A stretch of DNA of 14,000 nt from CAZXNF01 sp050741255 (GCA_050741255.1 JBOIEQ010000111.1:1-14000); one strand, 5' to 3'; positions 1 through 6,477 are shown, counted from the first letter of the stretch. The notes: generated by a model not told the origin, from the sequence alone. A program made the numbers and translations.

Positions 1-1
1 C

Positions 2-724
2 GCCCGGGCGAACGACGTGGTGTCGCTGCAGAACGGCGCCCGGGTGTTCGTCAACTATTGCCTGAACTGCCACGCCGCGGCATTCATGCGCTTCAACCGT
101 CTCGAGGACATCGGCCTGACCGAGGCGCAGATCCGGGACAACCTGATCCTGACCGGCGCCAGGGTCGGCGACGTGATGAAGGTCGCGATGGACCGGCGCG
201 AAGGCAAGGAGTGGTTCGGCGTGGCGCCGCCCGACCTGACGCTGGCGGCCCGCGCGCGCAGTTCGCACGCGGGTACGGGGGCTGACTGGATCTACACGTA
301 CCTGCGCACGTTCTACCGCGACCCGTCGCGGCCGACCGGCTGGAACAACCTCGTATACCCCGGGGTGGCCATGCCGCACGTGCTGTGGCAGCTCTCCGGC
401 GAGAACGAGGCGGTCGACCAGAAATTCAAGAGCCACGCGGAGGCGGCCTCCGTCCTGCGCCAGAAAGGCGGGCTCGGGCGCATCGAGGCCGGCGTCACGC
501 CCGGCGAATGGGTGCTGAAGACGCTCAAACAGACGACGCCGGGCACGCTGTCTTCGCTCGAGTACGACCATGCGGTGGCCGATCTGGTCAATTACATGGC
601 CTTCATGGCGGAGCCTGGGCGGGCGCAGCGCGAGAAGATCGGCGTTGTCGTGCTGCTCTACCTGGGCCTCCTGTTCGTGCTCGCCTGGCTGCTCAAGAAG
701 GAATACTGGCGCGACGTGCACTGA
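2..724 (+). CDS. petC: Cytochrome c1 of the cytochrome bc1 complex (5' end missing)
   Basis: This is the haem-bearing subunit of ubiquinol-cytochrome c reductase. It passes electrons from the Rieske protein to soluble cytochrome c at the outer face of the inner membrane. The haem c site CLNCH (CxxCH) is at bases 59-73. The motif AMPHVLW, whose Met codon at 371-373 fits the sixth haem ligand, is typical of cytochrome c1. A C-terminal hydrophobic segment (about bases 640-705), followed by KKEYWRDVH, is the usual membrane anchor with a positive cytoplasmic end. The frame is open from base 2, so the signal peptide and roughly 20 or more residues before the haem motif lie outside the window; the GTG at 17 is not a real start. 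Rieske protein and cytochrome b genes are expected just upstream. Confidence 0.96.
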   Translation, partial: ARANDVVSLQNGARVFVNYCLNCHAAAFMRFNRLEDIGLTEAQIRDNLILTGARVGDVMKVAMDRREGKEWFGVAPPDLTLAARARSSHAGTGADWIYTYLRTFYRDPSRPTGWNNLVYPGVAMPHVLWQLSGENEAVDQKFKSHAEAASVLRQKGGLGRIEAGVTPGEWVLKTLKQTTPGTLSSLEYDHAVADLVNYMAFMAEPGRAQREKIGVVVLLYLGLLFVLAWLLKKEYWRDVH

Positions 725-746
725 GCGCGCGCCCGCGTTCGTCCCG

Positions 747-772
747 GTTCACCGCAAGCGTTGCGGATGAAC
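747..772 (+). terminator. Hairpin between petC and sspA (possible terminator or processing site)
   Basis: GTTCA-CCGCAA pairs with TTGCGG-TGAAC around a GCG loop, giving 11 base pairs with one bulged A at 767. It begins 22 bases after the petC stop and ends 35 bases before sspA. No U-run follows, so it is not a textbook Rho-independent terminator. It could attenuate read-through or stabilise the 3' end of the pet mRNA. The structure is seen in the sequence; its role is inferred. Confidence 0.45.
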
Positions 773-807
773 GCCAATAAAACTCCGAGGAACGGAGAGA
801 TACCCTC

Positions 808-1407
808 ATGATGACACTCTATTCAGGGACCACCTGTCCCTTCAGCCAGCGCTGCCGCAACGTGCTCTACGAGAAGGGCATGGATTTCCAGATCGTGGAC
901 GTGGATCTCCACAACAAGCCGGAGGACCTGGCGGTGATGAATCCGTACAACCAGGTGCCAGTGCTGGTCGAACGCGATCTCATCCTCTACGAATCGAACA
1001 TCATCAACGAGTACATCGACGATCGCTTCCCGCATCCGCAACTGATGCCGGCGGACCCGGTGATGCGCGCGCGGGCGCGGCTCTTCCTGTTTCGTTTCGA
1101 GAAGGAGATGTTCTGCCACGTCGAGACGCTGGAGAAGGGCAACCAGAAGGCCGCCGACAAGGCGCGCGCGCTGATCCGCGACAACCTCGCGCAGATCGCC
1201 CCGGTGTTCGCCAAGCAGAAATACATGCTGGGTGACGAGTTTTCCATGCTCGACATCGCGATCGGCCCGCTCCTGTGGCGGCTCGACCATTACGGCATCC
1301 AGCTGCCCAAGCAGGCGGCGCCGCTGCAGAAATACGCCGAACGCCTGTTCAGCCGGCCCGCCTATATCGAGGCGCTGACGCCGTCCGAAAAGGTCATGCG
1401 GAAGTAG
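808..1407 (+). CDS. sspA: Stringent starvation protein A (SspA), GST-fold RNA polymerase-associated protein
   Basis: SspA binds RNA polymerase and changes transcription under starvation and acid stress in proteobacteria. The 199-residue protein has a thioredoxin-like N-terminal half (residues 1-80, with NQVPVLVERD and YESNIINEYI matching the GST glutathione-site region) and an all-helical C-terminal half carrying the LGDEFSMLDIAIGPLLWRL signature. Residues 10-16 read CPFSQRC, a glutaredoxin-like Cys-Pro motif that I recall from betaproteobacterial SspA and that E. coli SspA lacks. The start at 808 is preferred over the next in-frame ATG at 811 because GGAGAG at 794-799 is well spaced from it. 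It lies 83 bases after petC and 13 bases before sspB, so sspA and sspB probably share a transcript. Confidence 0.95.
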   Translation: MMTLYSGTTCPFSQRCRNVLYEKGMDFQIVDVDLHNKPEDLAVMNPYNQVPVLVERDLILYESNIINEYIDDRFPHPQLMPADPVMRARARLFLFRFEKEMFCHVETLEKGNQKAADKARALIRDNLAQIAPVFAKQKYMLGDEFSMLDIAIGPLLWRLDHYGIQLPKQAAPLQKYAERLFSRPAYIEALTPSEKVMRK

Positions 1408-1420
1408 CGGACCGGCGGGC

Positions 1421-1831
1421 ATGTCGAAAGAGCGCTCGACCAAGCCGTACCTGATTCGCGCCCTCTACGAATGGTGCACGGACAGCGGGTTGACGCCGTA
1501 CCTGACCGTGAAGGTCGACGCGAACACGCGCGTGCCGATGGAGCACGTCAAGAACGGCGAGATCGTGCTCAACATCAGCGCGGACGCCACCCACCGCCTG
1601 ACGCTGGGCAACGAGGTGGTCCAGTTCGCGGCGCGCTTCAGCGGCGCTTCGCGCGAGTGCTCGATTCCGGTGACCGCGGTCGTCGGCATTTTCGCCCGCG
1701 AGAGCGGGCAGGGCCTGGTGTTCCCGCCTGAAGCGGAGGCCGCTCCCGTCGAGACGGGCGCGACCGACACCCCGCCGGAACCGCCGCCCCAGCCGCCCTC
1801 CGGCCGGCCCAAGCTCCAGGTCATCAAGTAG
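1421..1831 (+). CDS. sspB: ClpXP protease specificity-enhancing factor SspB
   Basis: SspB is a cytoplasmic adaptor that binds ssrA-tagged and other substrates and hands them to the ClpXP protease. The 136-residue protein starts with a short helix followed by the compact beta-rich substrate-binding domain (about residues 8-105; LTPYLTVKVDA and NISADATHRLTLGNE are recognisable). An acidic and proline-rich flexible linker follows (about 106-127). The protein ends in GRPKLQVIK, which matches the ClpX-binding tail seen at the C-terminus of E. coli SspB. Linker plus tail is the expected architecture, and the length is near that of other proteobacterial SspB proteins. The start 13 bases after the sspA stop has only a weak GGCGGG-like ribosome site, which fits translation linked to sspA. 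Confidence 0.95.
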   Translation: MSKERSTKPYLIRALYEWCTDSGLTPYLTVKVDANTRVPMEHVKNGEIVLNISADATHRLTLGNEVVQFAARFSGASRECSIPVTAVVGIFARESGQGLVFPPEAEAAPVETGATDTPPEPPPQPPSGRPKLQVIK

Positions 1832-1863
1832 GTCTGCGCCGGGGCCGCCTGCGACGCCGGGGC

Positions 1864-1869
1864 TATAAT
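1864..1869 (+). promoter_or_regulatory. -10 box for tRNA-Thr
   Basis: A perfect TATAAT lies 10 bases before the first tRNA base, so transcription would start just before the mature 5' end. No TTGACA-like -35 is seen at 16-18 bp spacing; that region is GGGGCCG-rich. Confidence 0.55.
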
Positions 1870-1879
1870 GCCGCGCCGT

Positions 1880-1955
1880 GCCGGGTTAGCTCAGCCGGTA
1901 GAGCAGCGGTTTTGTAAACCGAAGGTCGCGGGTTCGACTCCTGCACCCGGCACCA
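1880..1955 (+). tRNA. tRNA-Thr, anticodon TGT
   Basis: A complete 76-nt cloverleaf is present. The acceptor stem GCCGGGT/ACCCGGC has 7 pairs, the D stem is GCTC/GAGC, and the anticodon loop TTTGTAA carries TGT at 1913-1915, which reads ACA threonine codons. The T arm is GCGGG-TTCGACT-CCTGC, the discriminator is A1952, and CCA is encoded at 1953-1955. The outermost anticodon-stem pair (G1906/A1922) is a mismatch, while the other four pairs are standard. It sits 48 bases after sspB, a linkage I recall from betaproteobacteria. A pyrimidine-rich stretch at 1956-1979 follows without a clear terminator hairpin. Confidence 0.97.
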
Positions 1956-2011
1956 GTCTTTTCCCCTTCCCCGCCTCCTGCGCTGCGGTTCCGCCGCGCC
2001 GCGTGGCCGGT

Positions 2012-2017
2012 TATGAT
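2012..2017 (+). promoter_or_regulatory. Candidate -10 box for the GltI-like lipoprotein gene
   Basis: TATGAT differs from TATAAT at one position. TTCCGC at 1989-1994 could act as a weak -35 with 17 bp spacing. The start codon is 72 bases further on, which would leave a leader of about 65 nt. This is inferred from motif matching only. Confidence 0.35.
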
Positions 2018-2056
2018 GGGCGCATGCCGCAGCGCCCCCACGGCCTGCACCTGCAC

Positions 2057-2074
2057 GCAACACGTGCAACACGT
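2057..2074 (+). repeat. Tandem 9-mer in the leader of the GltI-like gene
   Basis: GCAACACGT occurs twice back to back (2057-2065 and 2066-2074), just upstream of the ribosome site AAGGAGAG at about 2078-2085. TGCAC at 2052-2056 and GTGCA at 2064-2068 also form a short inverted repeat. The function is unknown. Confidence 0.5.
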
Positions 2075-2089
2075 CGCAAGGAGAGTCAC

Positions 2090-2980
2090 ATGAAGGTCCA
2101 ATCATTCCGGCATGCGCCGGTCGCGCTGCTGATGCTGGCGGCGGTACTGCTGGCGGGTTGCGCGGGTACCGGTGGCGGTGGCGGTGGCGACGGCGGCACG
2201 CTCGCCAAGATCAAGAGCAGCAAGACCATCGTGCTGGGCCATCGCGAGGCGGCAGTGCCGTTTTCCTTCCTCAACAGCGACGGCAAGCCGGCGGGCTATT
2301 CCGTGGATCTGTGCCAGCGGGTGGCGGCGGGCATCCAGAAGCAGCTCGGCCTGTCCGAATTGTCGATCCGCTGGGTGCAGTTGAACGCCGACAACCGCAT
2401 GAGCGCGGTCGCCGACGGGCGGGTCGACCTCGAATGCGGCGTGACGACCAATACGCTGACGCGGCAGGAAACCGTGGATTTCAGCAGCCACGTGTTCGTG
2501 GACGGCGCGAGCCTGCTGGTGCGGGCCGATTCGCCGATCAATTCCAAGACCGACCTCAACTCGCGCAAGATCGGCGTGATCCCCGGCACCACCACCGAGA
2601 AGGCGATCCGCGAAACGCTCGCGCGCGAAGGACTCAAGACCCAGGTGGTGAGCATCAAGGATCACCTGGACGGCCTGGCGGCGATGGATGCCGGCACGGT
2701 CGACGCCTACGCGGCCGACCGCGTCGTGCTGATCGGACTCGCGTTGAACTCCAAGGACCCGTCGCGCCTGCGCATTCCCGACGAATACCTGTCGTTCGAG
2801 CCGTACGCCCTAGTCATGCGGCGCGGCGACTCCGACTTCCGGCTGGCGGTGAACCGCGAACTGGCGCAGCTCTACCGCAGCGGCGATATCCAGCGGGTCT
2901 ACAACCAGTGGCTGGGTCCGCTCGGCCGGCCGAGCGCCCTGTTGTTCGCGATGTACATGCTCGGCGGTCTGCCCGAGTGA
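2090..2980 (+). CDS. GltI-like glutamate/aspartate-binding lipoprotein (family 3 solute-binding protein)
   Basis: This is a predicted extracytoplasmic receptor for acidic amino acids. The ATG at 2090 is chosen because AAGGAGAG precedes it and a lipoprotein signal begins there: a hydrophobic stretch at residues 10-22, then LLAGC with the lipidated Cys at 24. A glycine-rich tether (residues 27-36) leads into the family 3 domain (about 44-276). Three motifs match E. coli GltI ligand-site segments: HREAAVPFS at 51-59, TTNTLTRQ at 119-126 and KDHLD at 190-194. This makes glutamate/aspartate the best guess for the ligand. GltI of E. coli is a soluble periplasmic protein, whereas this one is tethered. 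No permease or ATPase gene is nearby, so it may serve a distant transporter or act as a sensor. Its stop overlaps the next start by 4 bp. Confidence 0.85.
   Translation: MKVQSFRHAPVALLMLAAVLLAGCAGTGGGGGGDGGTLAKIKSSKTIVLGHREAAVPFSFLNSDGKPAGYSVDLCQRVAAGIQKQLGLSELSIRWVQLNADNRMSAVADGRVDLECGVTTNTLTRQETVDFSSHVFVDGASLLVRADSPINSKTDLNSRKIGVIPGTTTEKAIRETLAREGLKTQVVSIKDHLDGLAAMDAGTVDAYAADRVVLIGLALNSKDPSRLRIPDEYLSFEPYALVMRRGDSDFRLAVNRELAQLYRSGDIQRVYNQWLGPLGRPSALLFAMYMLGGLPE
2171..2188 (+). repeat. (GGTGGC)3 hexamer repeat encoding a Gly tether
   Basis: Three perfect GGTGGC units, in frame, encode six glycines directly after the lipobox of the GltI-like lipoprotein. Slippage by one unit would add or remove two glycines without shifting the frame. 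Confidence 0.7.
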
Positions 2981-3423
2981 ATCCCGGCACCCGGCTGCCC
3001 GCGCTGCTGCTCCTGACGGCGGCGAGTGCGTGTGCCGTGGCGGCCGACGGCCCGGCCAGTGCGCCGGCGCCCGCCTGCCGTGACTGCGGCGTCATCCAGG
3101 ACATCCGGCGGCTCGCGCTGCCGATCGCGCCGCGGGTCGATCCGCTCGCGCGCCAGCCGGGCCAAGGTGGTCAGTCGCGCTACGAGCAGCAGGGCACGAC
3201 GCCGATGTTCTCGATTGGTTCCGGCGGCATCCAGCGCGTGGAGCCCTACGAGTCCAAGGCCCTGCAGAAGATCGTCTGGGAGGTCACGGTGCGCTACGAC
3301 AACGGCGCGTTCGGCGTGACGCGCGTCGAGCAGGAGCCCGAATTGAAGGTGGGCGAACGCGTGCGCCTGATCGAGTCGGGCTCCGAGAACCTGCTGCAGA
3401 AACTGCCGCCGCCCAAGCCCTGA
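2977..3423 (+). CDS. Small exported protein with CxxC motif and C-terminal beta-rich domain, function unknown
   Basis: The GTG start at 2977 overlaps the upstream TGA (GTGA, 4 bp), so translation is probably coupled to the GltI-like gene. The 148-residue product has an N-terminal hydrophobic segment (residues 8-22) ending in AVAADG, a plausible signal peptidase I site; ASAC at 16-19 could alternatively be a poor lipobox. After a Pro/Ala stretch comes CRDCGVIQDI (Cys 34 and 37). The C-terminal part (about 98-135: WEVTVRYDNG through KVGERVRLIE) resembles the short beta domain that follows the glycine zipper in SlyB-like/17 kDa antigen-type proteins of betaproteobacteria. No glycine zipper is visible here; a Gln/Gly-rich linker occupies that place. 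Family assignment is tentative. A periplasmic or outer-membrane location is inferred. Confidence 0.7.
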   Translation: MNPGTRLPALLLLTAASACAVAADGPASAPAPACRDCGVIQDIRRLALPIAPRVDPLARQPGQGGQSRYEQQGTTPMFSIGSGGIQRVEPYESKALQKIVWEVTVRYDNGAFGVTRVEQEPELKVGERVRLIESGSENLLQKLPPPKP

Positions 3424-3618
3424 ATTCGCACCGGCGACCTTGCCGGGAAGTTTGTCCGAGCGTTCAGCCGGTTAAGTCCCGTACTTGAGGTTGTTTCTGG
3501 AAATGCGCGCAACGGCGGTGACTTTGCTGGCTTCTCGCCTTCGCGCTCGCCCTGTAACATGCGCGTTCATTTGCGTTCCTGTCGCCGACCGCGTGTCGCG
3601 CGAGCCCTTACTCCCCTC
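3424..3618 (+). other. Intergenic region before pagP
   Basis: No gene is supported in these 195 bases. CCGGC-GACCTT-GCCGG (3431-3446) just after the preceding stop could be a weak terminator hairpin, followed only by a TTT. A TGTAAC at 3553-3558 might be a -10 element for pagP, but no matching -35 is evident. The ATG at 3559 is open into pagP and would add 20 Arg-rich residues before the signal peptide; I consider it unlikely as the start. Confidence 0.4.
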
Positions 3619-4224
3619 ATGATGCCGCCCCTGCTGCCCACCCCGTTGTTGCGTTGTTTGACCGTCGTGATTGCCATGCTGTTGGCGCCCTGGCCGGCAC
3701 AGGCCGCGGACGCGCCGCCGCCCGCCGAATCCGGCCAGCAGGAGTCGACCTGGGGCAGCACGAAAAAACTGCTGTCCACGATCTGGAACGAGGGCAAGCA
3801 GGAGCTCTACGTGCCCGGCTACACGTGGCACAACCCGAGCACCTACACGCAGCAGCAGCGCGACGGATACACCACGTACGCCGCGGGCATCGGCTACGGG
3901 CGCACCTGGACCAGCGATTCGAACAACGATCACGGGCTGTATGCGATGGGTTTTCAGGACTCGCACAACGACTTCCAGCCGGTCGTGGGTTACTACTATC
4001 AATGGATGTGGGGAAAACCGGGTGGATTGCGCGCGGGGGTCGGCGTCACGGCGTTCATCACGGCCCGTTACGACACCGATGGCTGTCAGTATTGCCCTTT
4101 TCCCGCCGCCCTGCCGATCGCCAGCGTGAGTTTCTGGCGGGTGTCGCTGATGGGTACTTACGTGCCGAAGTTCGGCGATCGCGGCGACGTCGCGTTTTTC
4201 TGGGCCAAGGTCACGCTCGACTGA
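3619..4224 (+). CDS. pagP: Lipid A acyltransferase PagP (outer-membrane beta-barrel)
   Basis: PagP moves an acyl chain from a phospholipid to lipid A in the outer membrane, changing resistance to cationic peptides and immune recognition. From the ATG at 3619 the protein is 201 residues: a signal peptide (hydrophobic to about residue 24, cleavage near AQA-A), then the amphipathic start (WGSTKKLLSTIWNEGKQELY) and barrel. The three catalytic residues of E. coli PagP align as His71 (YTWH), Asp114 and Ser115 (FQDSH); HGLYAMGF and LPIASV are also family motifs. Two points are odd. Tyr126 aligns with the E. coli acyl-chain ruler residue Gly88, and a CQYC insert (Cys156, Cys159) sits in a predicted loop. 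An upstream in-frame ATG at 3559 exists, but 3619/3622 places the signal peptide correctly; no strong ribosome site precedes any of them. It converges on pgi. Confidence 0.9.
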   Translation: MMPPLLPTPLLRCLTVVIAMLLAPWPAQAADAPPPAESGQQESTWGSTKKLLSTIWNEGKQELYVPGYTWHNPSTYTQQQRDGYTTYAAGIGYGRTWTSDSNNDHGLYAMGFQDSHNDFQPVVGYYYQWMWGKPGGLRAGVGVTAFITARYDTDGCQYCPFPAALPIASVSFWRVSLMGTYVPKFGDRGDVAFFWAKVTLD

Positions 4225-4230
4225 GTCCCG

Positions 4231-4251
4231 GCGGCGGCGTCCTGCCGCCGC
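4231..4251. terminator. Hairpin between convergent pagP and pgi
   Basis: GCGGCGGC and GCCGCCGC pair perfectly (8 bp) around a GTCCT loop, 6 bases after the pagP stop and 8 bases after (on the minus strand) the pgi stop. It could end both transcripts, although no T-run follows on either strand. Confidence 0.5.
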
Positions 4252-4259
4252 TTGCAGTC

Positions 4260-5858
4260 CTAACCCGTCAGTGCCGCGGTCAGCGCGGCGAGTGCTTCGT
4301 CCAGGGGTGACGCCAACCGCAGCCAGACCAGCCGCCGTCCGCGCGCGGCCAGTGTCTCCGCATCTCCCCGCACTTGCGCGTCGACCGCCTGCGCAAAAGG
4401 CCGCCATTCGGCGTCGGCTTCCCCTGCGGCGGTCAGGACCAGGCAAGCCGTCTGCGCCGGGCCACCCTTGTGCAGTTGCCCCGAGGAATGCAGGTAACGC
4501 GGCCCGAAACCGACGCTGACCGCGATCCCCGTCCTGTTGGCGAGACGCTGTTGCAGCTGCGCGATGGCGGCGGCGGTCGTGGCCGGCAGCCAGCACAGCA
4601 GCGCGAGATGGTCGCCGGCCTGCAGCGTTTGCAGCAGCGCGGCCATCGCCTGGACAGCATCGCTTGCATGAATGCCGTTCCCGGCGGCGAGCATCAACTC
4701 GATGGGAGTACCCTGTCGCGACGGCGCGGCGGTCGCGGCATCGCCGGCGGCGCCAAGGTACTTGCGCGCGGCGGTCTTGGCGGCCTCGACGTCCGGCTGG
4801 TCGAAGGGGTGCACGCCCAGTACGGCGCCGGCCACCGCGGTGGCGAACATCCAGCGGAAGAACTCCGCGCCGAGGTCATGCGGGTCGTCGAGCATGAAAT
4901 CGACGACGGGCGTACCGTCCGGGGCTGCCGGCGGGGGCGGGTCGCCGCGCAACCCCAGCCGCACGGCGATCTGATCCGCCTGGGCGTTGTTGTTGAGGCC
5001 CGCGCCGGGCGGGGCGACCACCGGCACTAGCCCCAAGCCCGCCTTGCCGGTCGATTCCGCCACCAGTTGCTCGATCCATTGCGCCAGGGTGTGCAGGCGC
5101 GGCGAACTCAGCAACAGCAGCTTGTCGCGGCCTTCACGCGCCGCGCAACCGAGCAGCAGCCCGAGCGCGAGGCCCGGGTTGGACGCATCACTGCCGCGGC
5201 ACCGGGTGGCCATGGACGCCGCCCGGTCGAGCAGACGGCCGAGATCGAAACCGGCGAGCGCCGCGGCGAGCAGGCCGAACGCCGTCAGTGCGCTGTAGCG
5301 CCCGCCGACGGCGGGTTCGCCGTGGAAGACGGCCGCGAATCCCTGCTTGGCCGCCTGCTGTTCCAGCGCTGTGCCGGGATCCGTCAGGGCGACGAACCGG
5401 CGCGCCGGCACGCGGGGCAACAGGCGCTCCATCAGCATCCGCATTTCCAGCGTGGTCCCCGACTTGCTGGCGACGGCGACGAGGCACTGGTCCGGATCGA
5501 CCGCGCGTTCGGCGTCCGCCAGATCCTCCGGGAGCAGGGTGTCGAGGACGATGATCCGCAGGCCGGCGTCGACGGCCAGTTCGCCGTAGACCCGTGCGGC
5601 GAGGCTCGAGCCGCCGATGCCGGCCCACAGCGCGTGGGTGACGCCGCCGGCACGGACCTCGGCAGCGAAGCGCGCGTAAGCGGCGCAACGGGTGCGTTCG
5701 GAAACGGGGGATTCCAGCCAGCCGAGCCAGCGCGCTTCGTCGGCGCCGGTCCAGAGCGTTGCGTCGCCCCGCCAGAGGCGGGCGACGCGGTCTTCGCGCT
5801 GCCAGAGCGCGAGTGCCGCTGCGTATGCTGTCGAGAGCGAAGCGGGAAGCGCGTGCAT
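4260..5858 (-). CDS. pgi: Glucose-6-phosphate isomerase (type found as the C-terminal half of transaldolase-PGI fusions)
   Basis: This cytoplasmic enzyme interconverts glucose-6-phosphate and fructose-6-phosphate. The 532-residue protein shows the PGI/SIS order: GIGGSSLAARV (80-90), VASKSGTTLEM (129-139, sugar-phosphate loop), GGRYSALTAFG (185-195), AESTGK (267-272, with the likely catalytic Glu268), HPFDQPDVEAAK (350-361) and GPRYLHSSGQLHKGG (452-466, a PGI signature). These match the PGI half of bifunctional transaldolase/PGI proteins better than E. coli Pgi. Here it stands alone: the gene directly upstream is a lipoprotein, not a transaldolase. The start at 5858 leaves a 19-base gap to the upstream stop; the frame is open to 5921, which would overlap that gene, and no strong ribosome site settles the choice. 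It is probably co-transcribed with the DUF4136 gene. Confidence 0.88.
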   Translation of the reverse strand: MHALPASLSTAYAAALALWQREDRVARLWRGDATLWTGADEARWLGWLESPVSERTRCAAYARFAAEVRAGGVTHALWAGIGGSSLAARVYGELAVDAGLRIIVLDTLLPEDLADAERAVDPDQCLVAVASKSGTTLEMRMLMERLLPRVPARRFVALTDPGTALEQQAAKQGFAAVFHGEPAVGGRYSALTAFGLLAAALAGFDLGRLLDRAASMATRCRGSDASNPGLALGLLLGCAAREGRDKLLLLSSPRLHTLAQWIEQLVAESTGKAGLGLVPVVAPPGAGLNNNAQADQIAVRLGLRGDPPPPAAPDGTPVVDFMLDDPHDLGAEFFRWMFATAVAGAVLGVHPFDQPDVEAAKTAARKYLGAAGDAATAAPSRQGTPIELMLAAGNGIHASDAVQAMAALLQTLQAGDHLALLCWLPATTAAAIAQLQQRLANRTGIAVSVGFGPRYLHSSGQLHKGGPAQTACLVLTAAGEADAEWRPFAQAVDAQVRGDAETLAARGRRLVWLRLASPLDEALAALTAALTG

Positions 5859-5877
5859 CAATACCCGTGCGGACGCA

Positions 5878-6426
5878 TCAGCGCGCGGCGGGCAGGTCCT
5901 TGAAGGCAGTGGCGAGCGCACTCTCGATGCGCTTCCAGTTTTCCTCGGAATAGCTTTCGGTCAGCGCCTCCGAAACGCGGGCCTGCCACACGCGCTGCTT
6001 CAGCCGGGGATCGACGAGATCGACAGTGAGCGAGCCCTTGCGGTAATTCGAGGTGTCGAAGCCGCCCATGTCCTGGCGCCAGCCGTAGCCGTAGTAGCCC
6101 TGGCCGGGGCCTTCCATGAACACGCGCTGCTGCTGCGAGATGCTGCCGGTGAAATGCACGGCGAGGGCCGGCGCCTGCCCCTGCGCCGCCATCTGGTAGC
6201 CCCGGGCCGAAAGCTGGGCGGCGATCATGCCGGCCAGGCGCTGGCGGATGATCGGATCGGTGATCGTGCCGGGTTCCTTGGGATCGGAGTTGGCGAAGGC
6301 ATAGGTGGTGTACTTCGACAGGTCCGCTTTGGGATCGGTCGTGGTCTGCACATTCGGGCTGCCCCCCGCGCAGGCGGCGAGCGCGAGCAAGGACAGGCAG
6401 GCGAGGCGGCGGAAAGTGGCGTTCAT
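5878..6426 (-). CDS. DUF4136 family lipoprotein
   Basis: The 182-residue protein begins MNATFRRLACLSLLALAAC, a lipoprotein signal with the predicted lipidated Cys at 19. The rest (about 24-178) reads like DUF4136. It has an early DLSKYTTYAF segment and ITDPIIRQRLAGMIAAQLSARGYQMA, as in family members that describe bacterial lipoproteins of unknown role. It continues with ALAVHFTGSI, GSLTVDLVDPRLKQRVWQA (a beta segment) and a C-terminal helix ending FKDLPAAR. A Gly/Tyr-rich loop (GQGYYGYGWRQ) lies mid-protein. The start at 6426 is supported by GGAG spaced 7 bases upstream on the minus strand. A -10-like TATGAT at 6472-6477 suggests its own promoter. The next gene, pgi, starts 19 bases after its stop. 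An inner- or outer-membrane location is not resolved. Confidence 0.82.
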   Translation of the reverse strand: MNATFRRLACLSLLALAACAGGSPNVQTTTDPKADLSKYTTYAFANSDPKEPGTITDPIIRQRLAGMIAAQLSARGYQMAAQGQAPALAVHFTGSISQQQRVFMEGPGQGYYGYGWRQDMGGFDTSNYRKGSLTVDLVDPRLKQRVWQARVSEALTESYSEENWKRIESALATAFKDLPAAR

Positions 6427-6471
6427 GAGGGTCTCCAGTACGGGCTGCGCGCAGCGGGGCGGCTGCGGAGA

Positions 6472-6477
6472 ATCATA
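6472..6477 (-). promoter_or_regulatory. Candidate -10 box for the DUF4136-pgi unit
   Basis: On the minus strand this reads TATGAT, 45 bases before the start codon. No good -35 is seen at 16-18 bp spacing, since that position falls in the upstream hairpin. Confidence 0.4.

Noticed and set aside
1838..1863. Direct repeat GCCGGGGC twice before the tRNA promoter
   Set aside because: Eight GC-rich bases repeated at 18-base spacing are expected by chance in this composition.
1868..2089. Upstream extension of the GltI-like reading frame
   Set aside because: It would translate through the tRNA-Thr gene. The ATG at 2090 has a ribosome site and a lipoprotein signal.
3472..4596. 374-codon open frame on the - strand over pagP
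   Set aside because: It covers both pagP and the 3' end of pgi and has no motifs, whereas PagP catalytic motifs are clear on the other strand.
5859..5921. Longer N-terminus for pgi
   Set aside because: It would overlap the DUF4136 coding end and adds a Pro/Arg-rich stretch without family similarity; still possible but less likely.
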